Origin: Sellimonas catena
Lineage (GTDB): Bacteria > Bacillota > Clostridia > Lachnospirales > Lachnospiraceae
NCBI RefSeq assembly: GCF_045063725.1
Contig: NZ_CP173695.1
Length of the DNA stretch: 64,000 nucleotides
Reading direction: 5' to 3' (one strand)
Numbering within the stretch: position 1 is the first letter of the stretch; each line of letters begins with the position of its first letter. Positions 45,362 through 52,378 of this stretch are shown here, piece by piece. The notes under the pieces are model-generated. The model saw nothing but the letters and a program-made list of their open reading frames with translations, had not been told where the DNA came from and ran no database searches. The position numbers and the translations under genes were made by a program.

Positions 45362-46402
45362 TTATTTGTAGCATTTTTTACAAGGCGTGTATCCTTGAGA
45401 ATCTGCTTCTTTAATATCTATACCCTTGGCATTTAGGATTCCACTACAATGTTTATATCTATGATATTTTTGACTATTGTTAGTAATCCAGACAGTATTG
45501 CGTACAGTAATATCTACATTCAAAATTTGTCCTAAGTATGTAACATCTTCTGGAAAAGCGCTACAGTGTCGATTTAATTCGTTGTTAAGAGCCTTTTCTA
45601 ATATTTCCAAAGGAGCCTTATACTTGAAAAAACTCAATAATAATAACAAAAGATTAAACCCATGCAAACTAGAGTCCGGATTCTGGTAAAAACGTAACTT
45701 TTTTTCGCATTCATAATTGTAAATACGTCCACCGTGAGCCGCTAGATTTCTATATTCCAAACAAACAAAAAGAGTATCCATCATTAATTCTGGAAGGACA
45801 GATTTTGGTATTTTGGAATTGGGATCATATAAATGTTTGACCATTTTTGTTTGTTCGGCAGGTTTGAATTGATGGATAAAGTTAACAATAGTGCTAAAAT
45901 AAATACTTTTGAAAAGAATCCAAGGAGGAACTATTCCATGTGAAGAAGAATAGTGCGCAATAGGATTTTTGTCTGTTTTTAATGCCTTTTTCATAGTTTC
46001 TATAATGCCAGCAAGTGAGAAACAATACTTCTTCTTAGATTTATCTCTATAATTTCTGAACTGTAAATATTCGTCTTGGTGAACACCAAAAGAAGAAGCT
46101 ATAACATCTGCTGCTGCTTCTTTGATATGTTCTTCTAAATCAAGCATTGCTCCCATGACGGCGTTACGCAGATTTTTGTCCAGTGTATATAAGGATTGAA
46201 GTTGTTCAAAGGTGACCCCAGAACGATACATTTTCTTGCCGTTTGAAATAAAAATATATGGATCTCGGTAACTCTTTATCAAATTTGAGTATCCACATTG
46301 GAATAATTGTTCTTCTGCATATTCTTCGTCAATAACAATCATATTTTGTGAACGTAATTTTTGAATTTGTTCACTCGGAGTGGTATATCTTATTTCATTC
46401 AT
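45362..46402 (-). CDS. Abi_2 (AbiD/AbiF-like HEPN) abortive-infection protein with C-terminal metal-binding motif
   Basis: 346 residues. Abi_2 family: N-terminal EQIQKLRSQNMIVIDEEYAE, then QCGYSNLIKSYRDPYIFIS, FEQLQSLYTLDKNLRNAVMG, and the HEPN RNase motif R-N-L-A-A-H (Arg about 218, His about 223) in CLEYRNLAAHGGRIYN. The last 35 residues (YHRYKHC ... GYTPCKKCYK) form a His/Cys motif like that of small Ada-type metal-binding domains, not a usual part of Abi_2. AGGAGA seven nt before ATG 46402 sets the start. Upstream lies a promoter, a small structured RNA and a terminator. Likely a phage-defence or toxin-like RNase carried by the prophage. Confidence 0.88.
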   Translation of the reverse strand: MNEIRYTTPSEQIQKLRSQNMIVIDEEYAEEQLFQCGYSNLIKSYRDPYIFISNGKKMYRSGVTFEQLQSLYTLDKNLRNAVMGAMLDLEEHIKEAAADVIASSFGVHQDEYLQFRNYRDKSKKKYCFSLAGIIETMKKALKTDKNPIAHYSSSHGIVPPWILFKSIYFSTIVNFIHQFKPAEQTKMVKHLYDPNSKIPKSVLPELMMDTLFVCLEYRNLAAHGGRIYNYECEKKLRFYQNPDSSLHGFNLLLLLLSFFKYKAPLEILEKALNNELNRHCSAFPEDVTYLGQILNVDITVRNTVWITNNSQKYHRYKHCSGILNAKGIDIKEADSQGYTPCKKCYK

Positions 46403-46423
46403 AATTATTTCTCCTGTGTATGC

Positions 46424-46490
46424 AAAAAGAGCCTTGGAATACAATCCAAGACTCAATTTGCGACCGGACACCAGTCATTTGCTAATTACA
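46424..46490 (-). ncRNA. Structured leader RNA of the Abi gene ending in a terminator (candidate RNA antitoxin)
   Basis: On the minus strand, from the predicted start near 46490: hairpin GACTGG / CCGGTC with a 3-nt loop (46462-46476), then GAGTCTTGGA / TCCAAGGCTC with a 6-nt loop (46429-46454) followed by TTTTT (46424-46428). The second is a textbook terminator placed 22 nt before the Abi start codon, so most transcripts would end as a free RNA of about 66 nt. This promoter-RNA-terminator-toxin order is that of RNA-antitoxin systems, and a conserved RNA has been catalogued beside abiF genes. Confidence 0.7.
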
Positions 46491-46495
46491 CTAGC

Positions 46496-46523
46496 ATTAT
46501 ATCATATGTAGAAGTCTTGTCAA
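46496..46523 (-). promoter_or_regulatory. Promoter of the Abi leader RNA and gene
   Basis: TTGACA (46518-46523) and TATAAT (46496-46501), both exact consensus, 16-bp spacer. The ISAs1-type element is inserted only 8 bp upstream, leaving the promoter intact. Confidence 0.85.
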
Positions 46524-46678
46524 GTATTCACCAGGGTTGTTTCATGAACAACTCAGACCGGACTATACCTGAAATTATTTTCCTATATCGGTTCTGTTGA
46601 GCTTAATACGAAAAAAAGCGCAAATTCCCCCCTCTTCTCTTTACATTGCCTTTTTTTAGAGCTATTCTTTATATATAG

Positions 46679-47977
46679 TCAATACAAACCGGTTATGCCT
46701 TGAAACACATACTGTTCTCGCAGGACGGCATTGTCACAAAAACAATCCATCATTTCTGTCATAATGTTTGTCATGCCGGCTTCGAGCATTGACAGGCGCA
46801 GGATATTATACGCATATTTTCTGATTAATGCCAGGTTGTTTCGGGATTTTTTTGCAGGCGAACGGTCTTCCCTGAACGTATCGTCCAATACATGGTGGAG
46901 CCGGTTCTCTATTGACCAGTGCATTCTTTTAATGCTTCCCAGTTTCTCTGCGGTAAGGGTCAGGTCTGATATCATTGCGGTACACTGGATGTCTTTTCCT
47001 GTTCCTTCTGCCGCAGACGGAACCGGGGCTCTCATCGAACCTTTCTTTAAGAATTCTTCCAATGACGGCGTAATATCATTCCCCTCTTTGTCTCTTTCTA
47101 CCGGTACTCTTACCTGCTTGATTCGTCCGATACTTTTCACCATGTTCCATTCTTCCTGACTCTTTGTCAGCCATGACACATCTCCGCATATCTGATAAGT
47201 CCTGTGTTCATATCGGTCGCGGTTCTTTTCTGTCCGGCTGACTTCTTCATAGTTTTTTAGGCTCTCCCTCAATACCGGATCCAGACGTTCTCCTTTTTTC
47301 TTTTTTGCAGTTTCCCTTTCTAACCGGTCCATGACTGCATGAATTTCTTCGCAGGCCTCTGGCTGGTTATTCTTTACTGTCAGGACAAAATGCCCGCCCT
47401 GTTCATGGATCTGATTCATGATTGCGGTCTGGGTACCGATAGCATCGATCGTTACGGTGCTTCCGCTGATATCCAGTAGTTTTAACAATTTAGGGATTGC
47501 TGTAATTTCATTGGTCTTTGAGTCTATGGGAAGCTGCGCCAGGATCAATCCCCGGACTGTTTCCACTGCGTTCAGAAGCATGGGAACGTCTGCATTTTTT
47601 GTTTTTTCTGTTGCGCCACAAAGGGCTTTCCCGTCAACAGCCAGATGGGTATTCTTCGAATCTACGATTTCACCAATCCATTCCATGAAAATATACACGG
47701 CCAGTTCTTCATCAATCCCGCTCAACATCCGGCTGATCGTTGACGGAGAGGCAATCCCGTTTTTCAGTTCCAGGTGCTTCCGCAGCCATTCTATATGGTT
47801 CCTGCACCAGTTCAGACTCCTGCGGATGGTTGTTCTGCCACAAAGAAATCCGATCGTGACACACACCAACATTTCTGCAAGGTCATGCTTTTTCTCCCTG
47901 CCACACCGATAATCCGGAATCTGTCTAAAGTAATAGATCAGCGGGGCCGTTCGGAATTCTCTTTCAGCACATATCAA
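46679..47977 (-). CDS. ISAs1 family transposase
   Basis: 432 residues. N-terminal DDE_Tnp_1-associated region (YYFRQIPDYRCGREKKHDLA), catalytic Asp in HLAVDGKALCGATEK, VTIDAIGTQTAIMNQI, and the Glu region MHWSIENRLHHVLDDTFRED. The first possible start is a TTG at 47977, with AGGTGG just upstream; this overlaps the end of the preceding gene by 14 nt, so expression is probably coupled to it. Appears intact. Confidence 0.92.
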   Translation of the reverse strand: MICAEREFRTAPLIYYFRQIPDYRCGREKKHDLAEMLVCVTIGFLCGRTTIRRSLNWCRNHIEWLRKHLELKNGIASPSTISRMLSGIDEELAVYIFMEWIGEIVDSKNTHLAVDGKALCGATEKTKNADVPMLLNAVETVRGLILAQLPIDSKTNEITAIPKLLKLLDISGSTVTIDAIGTQTAIMNQIHEQGGHFVLTVKNNQPEACEEIHAVMDRLERETAKKKKGERLDPVLRESLKNYEEVSRTEKNRDRYEHRTYQICGDVSWLTKSQEEWNMVKSIGRIKQVRVPVERDKEGNDITPSLEEFLKKGSMRAPVPSAAEGTGKDIQCTAMISDLTLTAEKLGSIKRMHWSIENRLHHVLDDTFREDRSPAKKSRNNLALIRKYAYNILRLSMLEAGMTNIMTEMMDCFCDNAVLREQYVFQGITGLY

Positions 47978-48545
47978 ATGCCACCTGTATTTTTCTCAGG
48001 AGTTCCCGCTGTTCTTCATGAATTCTGGAAATGATTTCGGTTTTGCCAAGACATATCAGATAGATGGTCTCCAGCTGATGCAGCTCTTCCAGCCCGACAC
48101 CACACGTTTTATAAATCCGTCGCGACAGGGAGGCTGTCTGGGCTGCAAACTGATAGCGGAAATCCGATTCTTTTTTGATTGTTCTGGTTCGTTGGATATA
48201 AGATGTTGGGGACTGTTTGAAAAGAATGATGGAGAGGACATCTTCCCAGTCATCGCCTAATGGTTTTTTCCAATCATCCGGGCATAATTCCCAGACGGCT
48301 TTCGAAAAGCCGTACTCCCAAACTTCCGCATCCGTCAGAGAAACTTTCTTTTTGTTACTTTGTATCACTCCATTCGGAGTAATCACACCGATATAAGTAT
48401 CGACTGGCTGTGGATATTTTTTCCCTTTCACGCGCCGGGAAGTCCTTTTATAAAGATAATAGGAATCCCCTTTTTTCTTTACTGTAGTTCCTCTGGTCCG
48501 ATATTTTTGGACCCACTCTGGATATTTCTTTTCAGTTACCGGCAT
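47964..48545 (-). CDS. Accessory protein of the ISAs1-type element, function unknown
   Basis: 193 residues. N-terminal GTTVKKKGDSYYLYKRTSRR, then DTYIGVITPNGVI, resembles the N-terminal DNA-binding-like part of IS4/IS1634 transposases; the rest (GLEELHQLETIYLICLGKTE) is helical. It lies inside the inverted repeats and overlaps the transposase gene, so it belongs to the element. It may be a detached DNA-binding or regulatory subunit; this is inference. GGAGG precedes ATG 48545. Confidence 0.75.
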   Translation of the reverse strand: MPVTEKKYPEWVQKYRTRGTTVKKKGDSYYLYKRTSRRVKGKKYPQPVDTYIGVITPNGVIQSNKKKVSLTDAEVWEYGFSKAVWELCPDDWKKPLGDDWEDVLSIILFKQSPTSYIQRTRTIKKESDFRYQFAAQTASLSRRIYKTCGVGLEELHQLETIYLICLGKTEIISRIHEEQRELLRKIQVAFDMC

Positions 48546-48765
48546 AAAATCCTCCTTCCTGCATAGGTGGAATATACCTATACTATATAAGACATTATAC
48601 CTCTACTCGAACAAAAAGTCGAGGATTACATATACTGATGTATAGCATATATAACCCTCGATAAAATCAGATCGATTTATACTTTTAAAAATCATTCATG
48701 AAACAACCCTGAGTATTCACAAAAAATATTTGTATTTAACAATAAAAAGGTGATATACTAAAAAA

Positions 48766-48829
48766 CTGTGCTAATAAACAGTTGTTTGTATATACCTCCC
48801 TGGTGGTTGGAACACCGGGGCGGTTTTTA
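48766..48829 (+). ncRNA. Second candidate small RNA, convergent to the lipoprotein gene
   Basis: TTGTAT (48730-48735), 18-bp spacer and TATACT (48754-48759) precede a short stretch with an AACTGT/ACAGTT hairpin and a terminator ACCTCCCTGGTG / CACCGGGGCGGT (48794-48824, 11 of 12 paired) with a T-run. No open frame. It resembles the unit at 45293 in size, position and terminator sequence GGGGCGG. Expression unproven. Confidence 0.45.
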
Positions 48830-48831
48830 AT

Positions 48832-49488
48832 TTATTGAAGGTTAAAGTCGATAGTAACTGGATCACCTATGGTTTCAAAGTTTTCATCCGTAGGGGCATC
48901 CACATGTAAAGTCAGAGTAGTCAGATCTTCTGCTTTTGAGTTTTTCAAAATGTAGATCATATTTCCAGAATTTTTGACTTTTCCGAGCATTTCTCCATCA
49001 ATGTACTCAGACAAGAATCCATCGCTGTCCACTTGTTCTTTAGTATTTGTTGTAAGGGTCGCCTGTCCGAGATAGAAAGATACAGTTGCATCTGTCGTAT
49101 TTTCGATCGAAGCATTAAATGCTACAAGTGCGACCTCTTTATCTTTTTCTATGCCAAGCATTTCGGCCATCTCATCTGTAGTAGCAGTCAGTTTTGATAC
49201 CTGCAGCCCTTCGATGGTGTAGATTACTGGACCAGTCTGTCCGGTTTGGTTTAACTCTTTTTCTGTAACAACTGGTTCCTTTCGCATTCCGTTTTCTTCT
49301 ACGATTTCACCTGTATTACTGTCATCGGCCGAAGCTTCTTCCTGGGCCTCATCCTCTGTCGATTCCTGTGAAGAATCTGTGGCAGTAACTTCTTTTTGAG
49401 ATTCGACTTTTTTCCCGTTATCTCCGCAGGCCCACAATCCGCAAGCCATTACTCCGGCCAACATCATTGCAACAATTTTCTTTTTCAT
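48832..49488 (-). CDS. Prophage-borne lipoprotein, function unknown
   Basis: 218 residues. Signal peptide MKKKIVAMMLAGVMACGLWAC with a lipobox-type cysteine, a long acidic Ser/Glu/Asp linker, then a beta-rich domain (IYTIEGLQVSKLTATTDEMA, ALVAFNASIENTTDATVSFY) like the Ig-like DUF4352/DUF5067 domains of clostridial lipoproteins. GAGG eight nt upstream favours ATG at 49488 over 49494. It may be a lysogenic-conversion surface protein. A leader repeat shared with the next gene upstream lies at 49490-49560. Confidence 0.75.
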   Translation of the reverse strand: MKKKIVAMMLAGVMACGLWACGDNGKKVESQKEVTATDSSQESTEDEAQEEASADDSNTGEIVEENGMRKEPVVTEKELNQTGQTGPVIYTIEGLQVSKLTATTDEMAEMLGIEKDKEVALVAFNASIENTTDATVSFYLGQATLTTNTKEQVDSDGFLSEYIDGEMLGKVKNSGNMIYILKNSKAEDLTTLTLHVDAPTDENFETIGDPVTIDFNLQ

Positions 49489-49490
49489 TT

Positions 49491-49558
49491 TCATTCCTCG
49501 CTTTCCCCTCACATTGAGTAAACCCATTTATATAAGCGCCGTAGCGGTTATATATAAA
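49491..49558 (-). repeat. Leader repeat, copy 1 (dyad plus conserved pre-SD block)
   Basis: On the minus strand: dyad TATATAA-C-CGC-n4-GCG-C-TTATATA, then AAATGGGTTTACTCAATGTGAGGGGAAAG and the ribosome binding site. Matches copy 2 (50512-50572) over about 60 nt. Confidence 0.7.
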
Positions 49559-49579
49559 AAAGAAGAATGTTATTGCTTT

Positions 49580-50503
49580 TTACTCATTTAACATATCGTA
49601 AAAAACATTTTCTGGTATTATTTCTATATCCTGACCAGATAATTTTAGTTTTTCAGCTTTCTTCTGTTTGTTACTCTTTCCATCTTTAATTGAAGAGCAA
49701 AAATCATTGTTTCCTAATATTAGATAATTTGTTTTTTTAGTAACTGAATCAGCAACACTACCACCTATGTTTACAACAATCTGCATAGCTTCACGGCGTA
49801 ACATTTTTTCAAGAGAACCAGTGAATACGCATACTTTACCATAGAATGGACTATCAGGATTTTCTTCAAGTGATGTAGAGGTTATATCACCAGCGTGAAG
49901 GTATGTGCGTTTTCTATAAGTCTGCTTGGGGATAAGTTCATCAATTGAAGAATAAGTGTTAGTTATTTCGTCACGCATAGAAGCAAAACATTTAAAAGCC
50001 GCATGACAGTCAGAGAGGGATCTATGTGCAGTTTCATTTATAACACCATAACGTGAACAAAGATCAGTAAGTCGATGATGTGATTGTTCTTTGTGGAGGA
50101 GACGTGAAAGTCTCATAGTATCAATAAAATCATTTGAAAATATAGAGTTAAGAGATTTAGACATATTGTCATAGATAAAATTGACATCATAATTTGCATT
50201 GTGAGCAACTACAATATCAGATCCAACAAAAGTGCTAAATTTTTTAAAAACCTCAGTAATAGTTGGTGCGGATTTTAGCATGTCATTAGTAATACCTGTT
50301 AATTCAGTTATAAAGTCATCGACAGGAAACAACGGTTGAACCAAGGAAGAAAATTCATCCACTATTTCAAAATTTCTACATTTGAGAGCGGCAATTTCTA
50401 TTATTTCATTCCATTGAGGAGACCATCCTGTTGTTTCTACATCAATTACCGTAAAATCCTTTGGTAATGCGATTAAACTATTTCCTTTGTATTCTCTATC
50501 CAT
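49580..50503 (-). CDS. DnaQ-like 3'-5' exonuclease with C-terminal BRCT domain
   Basis: 307 residues. DEDDh exonuclease: TVIDVETTGWSPQWNEIIEI (Exo I), VVAHNANYDVNFI (Exo II), and HRSLSDCHAAFKCF (Exo III His/Asp). From about residue 215 a BRCT domain as in DNA ligase: GKVCVFTGSLEKMLRREAMQ, then GGSVADSVTKKTNYLILG. Similar exo-BRCT proteins occur on chromosomes and phages; the role is probably DNA repair or processing. GAGGAAAAT precedes ATG 50503. It lies downstream of the phage repressor on the same strand, so it is likely expressed in the lysogen. Confidence 0.88.
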   Translation of the reverse strand: MDREYKGNSLIALPKDFTVIDVETTGWSPQWNEIIEIAALKCRNFEIVDEFSSLVQPLFPVDDFITELTGITNDMLKSAPTITEVFKKFSTFVGSDIVVAHNANYDVNFIYDNMSKSLNSIFSNDFIDTMRLSRLLHKEQSHHRLTDLCSRYGVINETAHRSLSDCHAAFKCFASMRDEITNTYSSIDELIPKQTYRKRTYLHAGDITSTSLEENPDSPFYGKVCVFTGSLEKMLRREAMQIVVNIGGSVADSVTKKTNYLILGNNDFCSSIKDGKSNKQKKAEKLKLSGQDIEIIPENVFYDMLNE

Positions 50504-50511
50504 ATTTTCCT

Positions 50512-50572
50512 CACTTTCCCCTTACATTTAGAAAACCCATTTATATAAACGCAAAAGCAGTTATATCTAAAA
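50512..50572 (-). repeat. Leader repeat, copy 2
   Basis: Same layout as copy 1 on the minus strand: dyad ATATAACTGC-n4-GCGTTTATAT, AAATGGGTTTTCTAAATGT, AAGGGGAAAGTGAGGA. It starts inside the last codons of the repressor gene and leads into the exonuclease gene. Confidence 0.7.
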
Positions 50573-51181
50573 TTTTGCTCTTAATTCCACAACTCGTCCT
50601 AAGATACGGACAGGTTTTGTTTCTATTTCTTTTTTGTTAAAATACATCGGATCATATGCTGGATTGGTTGATATTAGAGCAATACCATCATCGTATTTTT
50701 TCAGTTTTTTACATGTGGCATCATCACCATTAACCATAGCGATAACAATATCATCGCTTTCAGCATCGTTCTGTTTCCGGACAATGACAACATCACCATC
50801 AGAAAACTTTGGTTCCATACTGTCGCCATGTATTTGCAATCCAAAGAATTCACCCGTCTTGGCCATTTCTTCAGAAATTTCTTCTGTATCTATCACATCC
50901 TCAATTGCTTCGATCGGAATGCCGGCGGCGACACGGCCAAGGACGTTGATAATAATTCCTTTACTGGATTTGGGTTTAAGAGGTTCCCAACCCATAAGAA
51001 ATGCTGGAGTAACATTTCCAATTTTGGCAGCAGCTTCAATTTTATCGGATGGAATGTTTGTTATTATGTTATTTTCATATTTATACAGTGTTTGTTTTGA
51101 AACATTAATTTTGTCTGCAAACTCTACTTGGCTCATTTCAAGAGAAATCCTCAAAGATTTAATACGTTCGCCAACAGTCAA
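50567..51181 (-). CDS. LexA/CI-like phage repressor (XRE HTH plus S24 peptidase)
   Basis: 204 residues. HTH at about 5-60 (MSQVEFADKINVSKQTLYKY). Autocleavage domain with the Ala86-Gly87 site in VAAGIP, catalytic Ser121 in HGDSMEPKF and Lys around 158 in TCKKLKKY. It should keep the prophage silent and be inactivated through RecA during the SOS response. Divergent from the Cro-like gene, with promoters and candidate operators between. GGAGGTTG is just upstream of ATG 51181. Confidence 0.93.
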   Translation of the reverse strand: MTVGERIKSLRISLEMSQVEFADKINVSKQTLYKYENNIITNIPSDKIEAAAKIGNVTPAFLMGWEPLKPKSSKGIIINVLGRVAAGIPIEAIEDVIDTEEISEEMAKTGEFFGLQIHGDSMEPKFSDGDVVIVRKQNDAESDDIVIAMVNGDDATCKKLKKYDDGIALISTNPAYDPMYFNKKEIETKPVRILGRVVELRAKF

Positions 51182-51212
51182 TTATCTCAACCTCCTTTTG
51201 TATCAAATATTG

Positions 51213-51301
51213 AAGTAACTTAATCATAGCACAAAAATGTTATCATATCAACAAAAAATATCTTGGCAGGTTACGAAACAGTGCTATACTAAAAGTAACT
51301 T
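51213..51301. promoter_or_regulatory. Divergent lysogeny-switch promoters and candidate operators
   Basis: Minus-strand promoter for the repressor: TTGATA (51246-51251), 17 bp, TATGAT (51223-51228). Plus-strand promoter for the Cro-like gene: TTGGCA (51263-51268), 16 bp, TATACT (51285-51290). The near-palindrome AAGTAACTT occurs twice (51213-51221, 51293-51301), each just downstream of a -10 box, suggesting repressor binding sites. Confidence 0.7.
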
Positions 51302-51323
51302 TAAAAGATACGGAGGTGGAAAA

Positions 51324-51524
51324 GTGATAAAAACAAATGAGCTTCGTGGAGTAATAGCGAAAAACGGGTATTCTCAAAAAGAAGTAGCCAAAATGATTGG
51401 TATTGCTCCTAAAACATTTTACCTAAAGATGAAAGAAGGAGTGTTTGGAAGTGATGAGATTCAGATTATGATTGATAAATTAAATATTGAAGATCCTATG
51501 AATATTTTTTTTGCTAAAGAGTAA
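51324..51524 (+). CDS. Cro-like helix-turn-helix protein
   Basis: 66 residues. Short HTH protein (GVIAKNGYSQKEVAKMIGIA, then PKTFYLKMKEG) of the type found opposite phage repressors. The start is GTG 51324 with GGAGG seven nt upstream; a longer frame to 51237 would cover the promoter. Probably the early-side regulator of the lysis-lysogeny switch. Confidence 0.85.
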   Translation: MIKTNELRGVIAKNGYSQKEVAKMIGIAPKTFYLKMKEGVFGSDEIQIMIDKLNIEDPMNIFFAKE

Positions 51525-51564
51525 CTTAAAAGGATACTCTTGTTTAAAGAAGGTGTAAAACAAA

Positions 51565-51741
51565 ATGACAGAAACAGACAAATTGAATATCGTTTGCTTT
51601 GTAATACTTATCGTAATTTCTATTATATGTCTTGTTATTGCAAAAAAAATGAAACTCCCGTGTTGGAAGTTTCAGATTGTATGGATCTTGTTTATGGATT
51701 TAATTGGGGTTTTTCTTTTAATATATCGCTTAAACTCCTAA
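51565..51741 (+). CDS. Small membrane protein, function unknown
   Basis: 58 residues with two hydrophobic helices (IVCFVILIVISIICLVIA and IVWILFMDLIGVFLLIY). GAAGGTG is 12 nt before ATG 51565. A second frame across the same bases gives a Tyr/Asn/Cys-rich product that does not look like a protein. Its 3' end overlaps the convergent gene at 51692 by 50 nt. Likely cotranscribed with the Cro-like gene. Confidence 0.6.
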   Translation: MTETDKLNIVCFVILIVISIICLVIAKKMKLPCWKFQIVWILFMDLIGVFLLIYRLNS

Positions 51742-52114
51742 CGATCAGAGGATAGAGATTTTGTGCAATATCCCATTTATATGCAATAACAGCATTGTAG
51801 AATGTATCCAGTTCATCCCAAAAGTCAGTGGGAAGATACTGATATATGCAGTGATGTACCGAACAGAAATCCTTGATGGATTCTTCGTCTAAAAACGATA
51901 GGCAACGGCCGGCTTTCTCGAAGAATGTATTTATTGCTTTGAAACGATTCTGTTCGTAATTATCCAGAGCGGCTTGTTTAATATCAAGTTCCCGAAGTTT
52001 TAATTGATGTTTGTTTGTGATGAGTGCAGTAATTATAGGACCTGCAATTGTTCCGGTCACGGAGATGACAAGTGCTATCCATGCGGCAGTAGCATTCCAA
52101 TCTATAGGCTGTAT
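51692..52114 (-). CDS. Single-pass membrane protein, function unknown
   Basis: About 140 residues if read from 52114: a hydrophobic N-terminal segment (AAWIALVISVTGTIAGPIIT), then a soluble helical domain (LRELDIKQAALDNYEQNRFK ... FWDELDTFYNAVIAYKW). No ATG, GTG or TTG occurs between the upstream in-frame stop and GTG 52060, which would cut the helix in half. An ATA codon at 52112-52114 sits about eight nt after AAAGGACG, where a start is expected, so the gene may have lost its ATG or may use an AUA start. No family recognised. Confidence 0.6.
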   Translation of the reverse strand: MQPIDWNATAAWIALVISVTGTIAGPIITALITNKHQLKLRELDIKQAALDNYEQNRFKAINTFFEKAGRCLSFLDEESIKDFCSVHHCIYQYLPTDFWDELDTFYNAVIAYKWDIAQNLYPLIVRSLSDILKEKPQLNP

Positions 52115-52172
52115 TTAAATCACGTCCTTTCTATTTTAGGGATAGTATAACAGATTTACAAGGAGGTGTGAA

Positions 52173-52361
52173 GTGAATAGATATCAAATGATAGAAGTAG
52201 TAAAAGAGTTATTGGAAGTGTTAAATAGGAAAAAAATTACTCCGAATGAGGCCCGTAGTATTGGAGAAATATTCAAAGAAAGTATAGAAGAGTGCAATAA
52301 ACGCGGAGTACAGGACTATATGAGTACAGGAGAATTTCATGGGGATCCACCAAAAGCATGA
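52173..52361 (+). CDS. Small phage protein, function unknown
   Basis: 62 residues, charged and helical (QMIEVVKELLEVLNRKKITP). GTG 52173 follows AAGGAGGTG. No family recognised; early-region prophage gene by position. Confidence 0.65.
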   Translation: MNRYQMIEVVKELLEVLNRKKITPNEARSIGEIFKESIEECNKRGVQDYMSTGEFHGDPPKA

Positions 52362-52378
52362 AAGAATCCCCTGAAAAA

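Larger units (their letters stand above)
46532..48711 (-). mobile_element. ISAs1-type insertion sequence, complete, with target duplication
   Basis: 2180 bp. Perfect 17-bp terminal inverted repeats CAGGGTTGTTTCATGAA (46532-46548) and its complement (48695-48711). Flanked by a 9-bp direct repeat AGTATTCAC (46523-46531 and 48712-48720). Carries two overlapping genes on the minus strand. The exact repeats and duplication point to a recent insertion. Confidence 0.92.

Noticed and set aside
51540..51755. 71-codon frame starting with TTG after the Cro-like gene
   Set aside because: Composition is not protein-like; the alternative frame from ATG 51565 gives a clear two-helix membrane protein.
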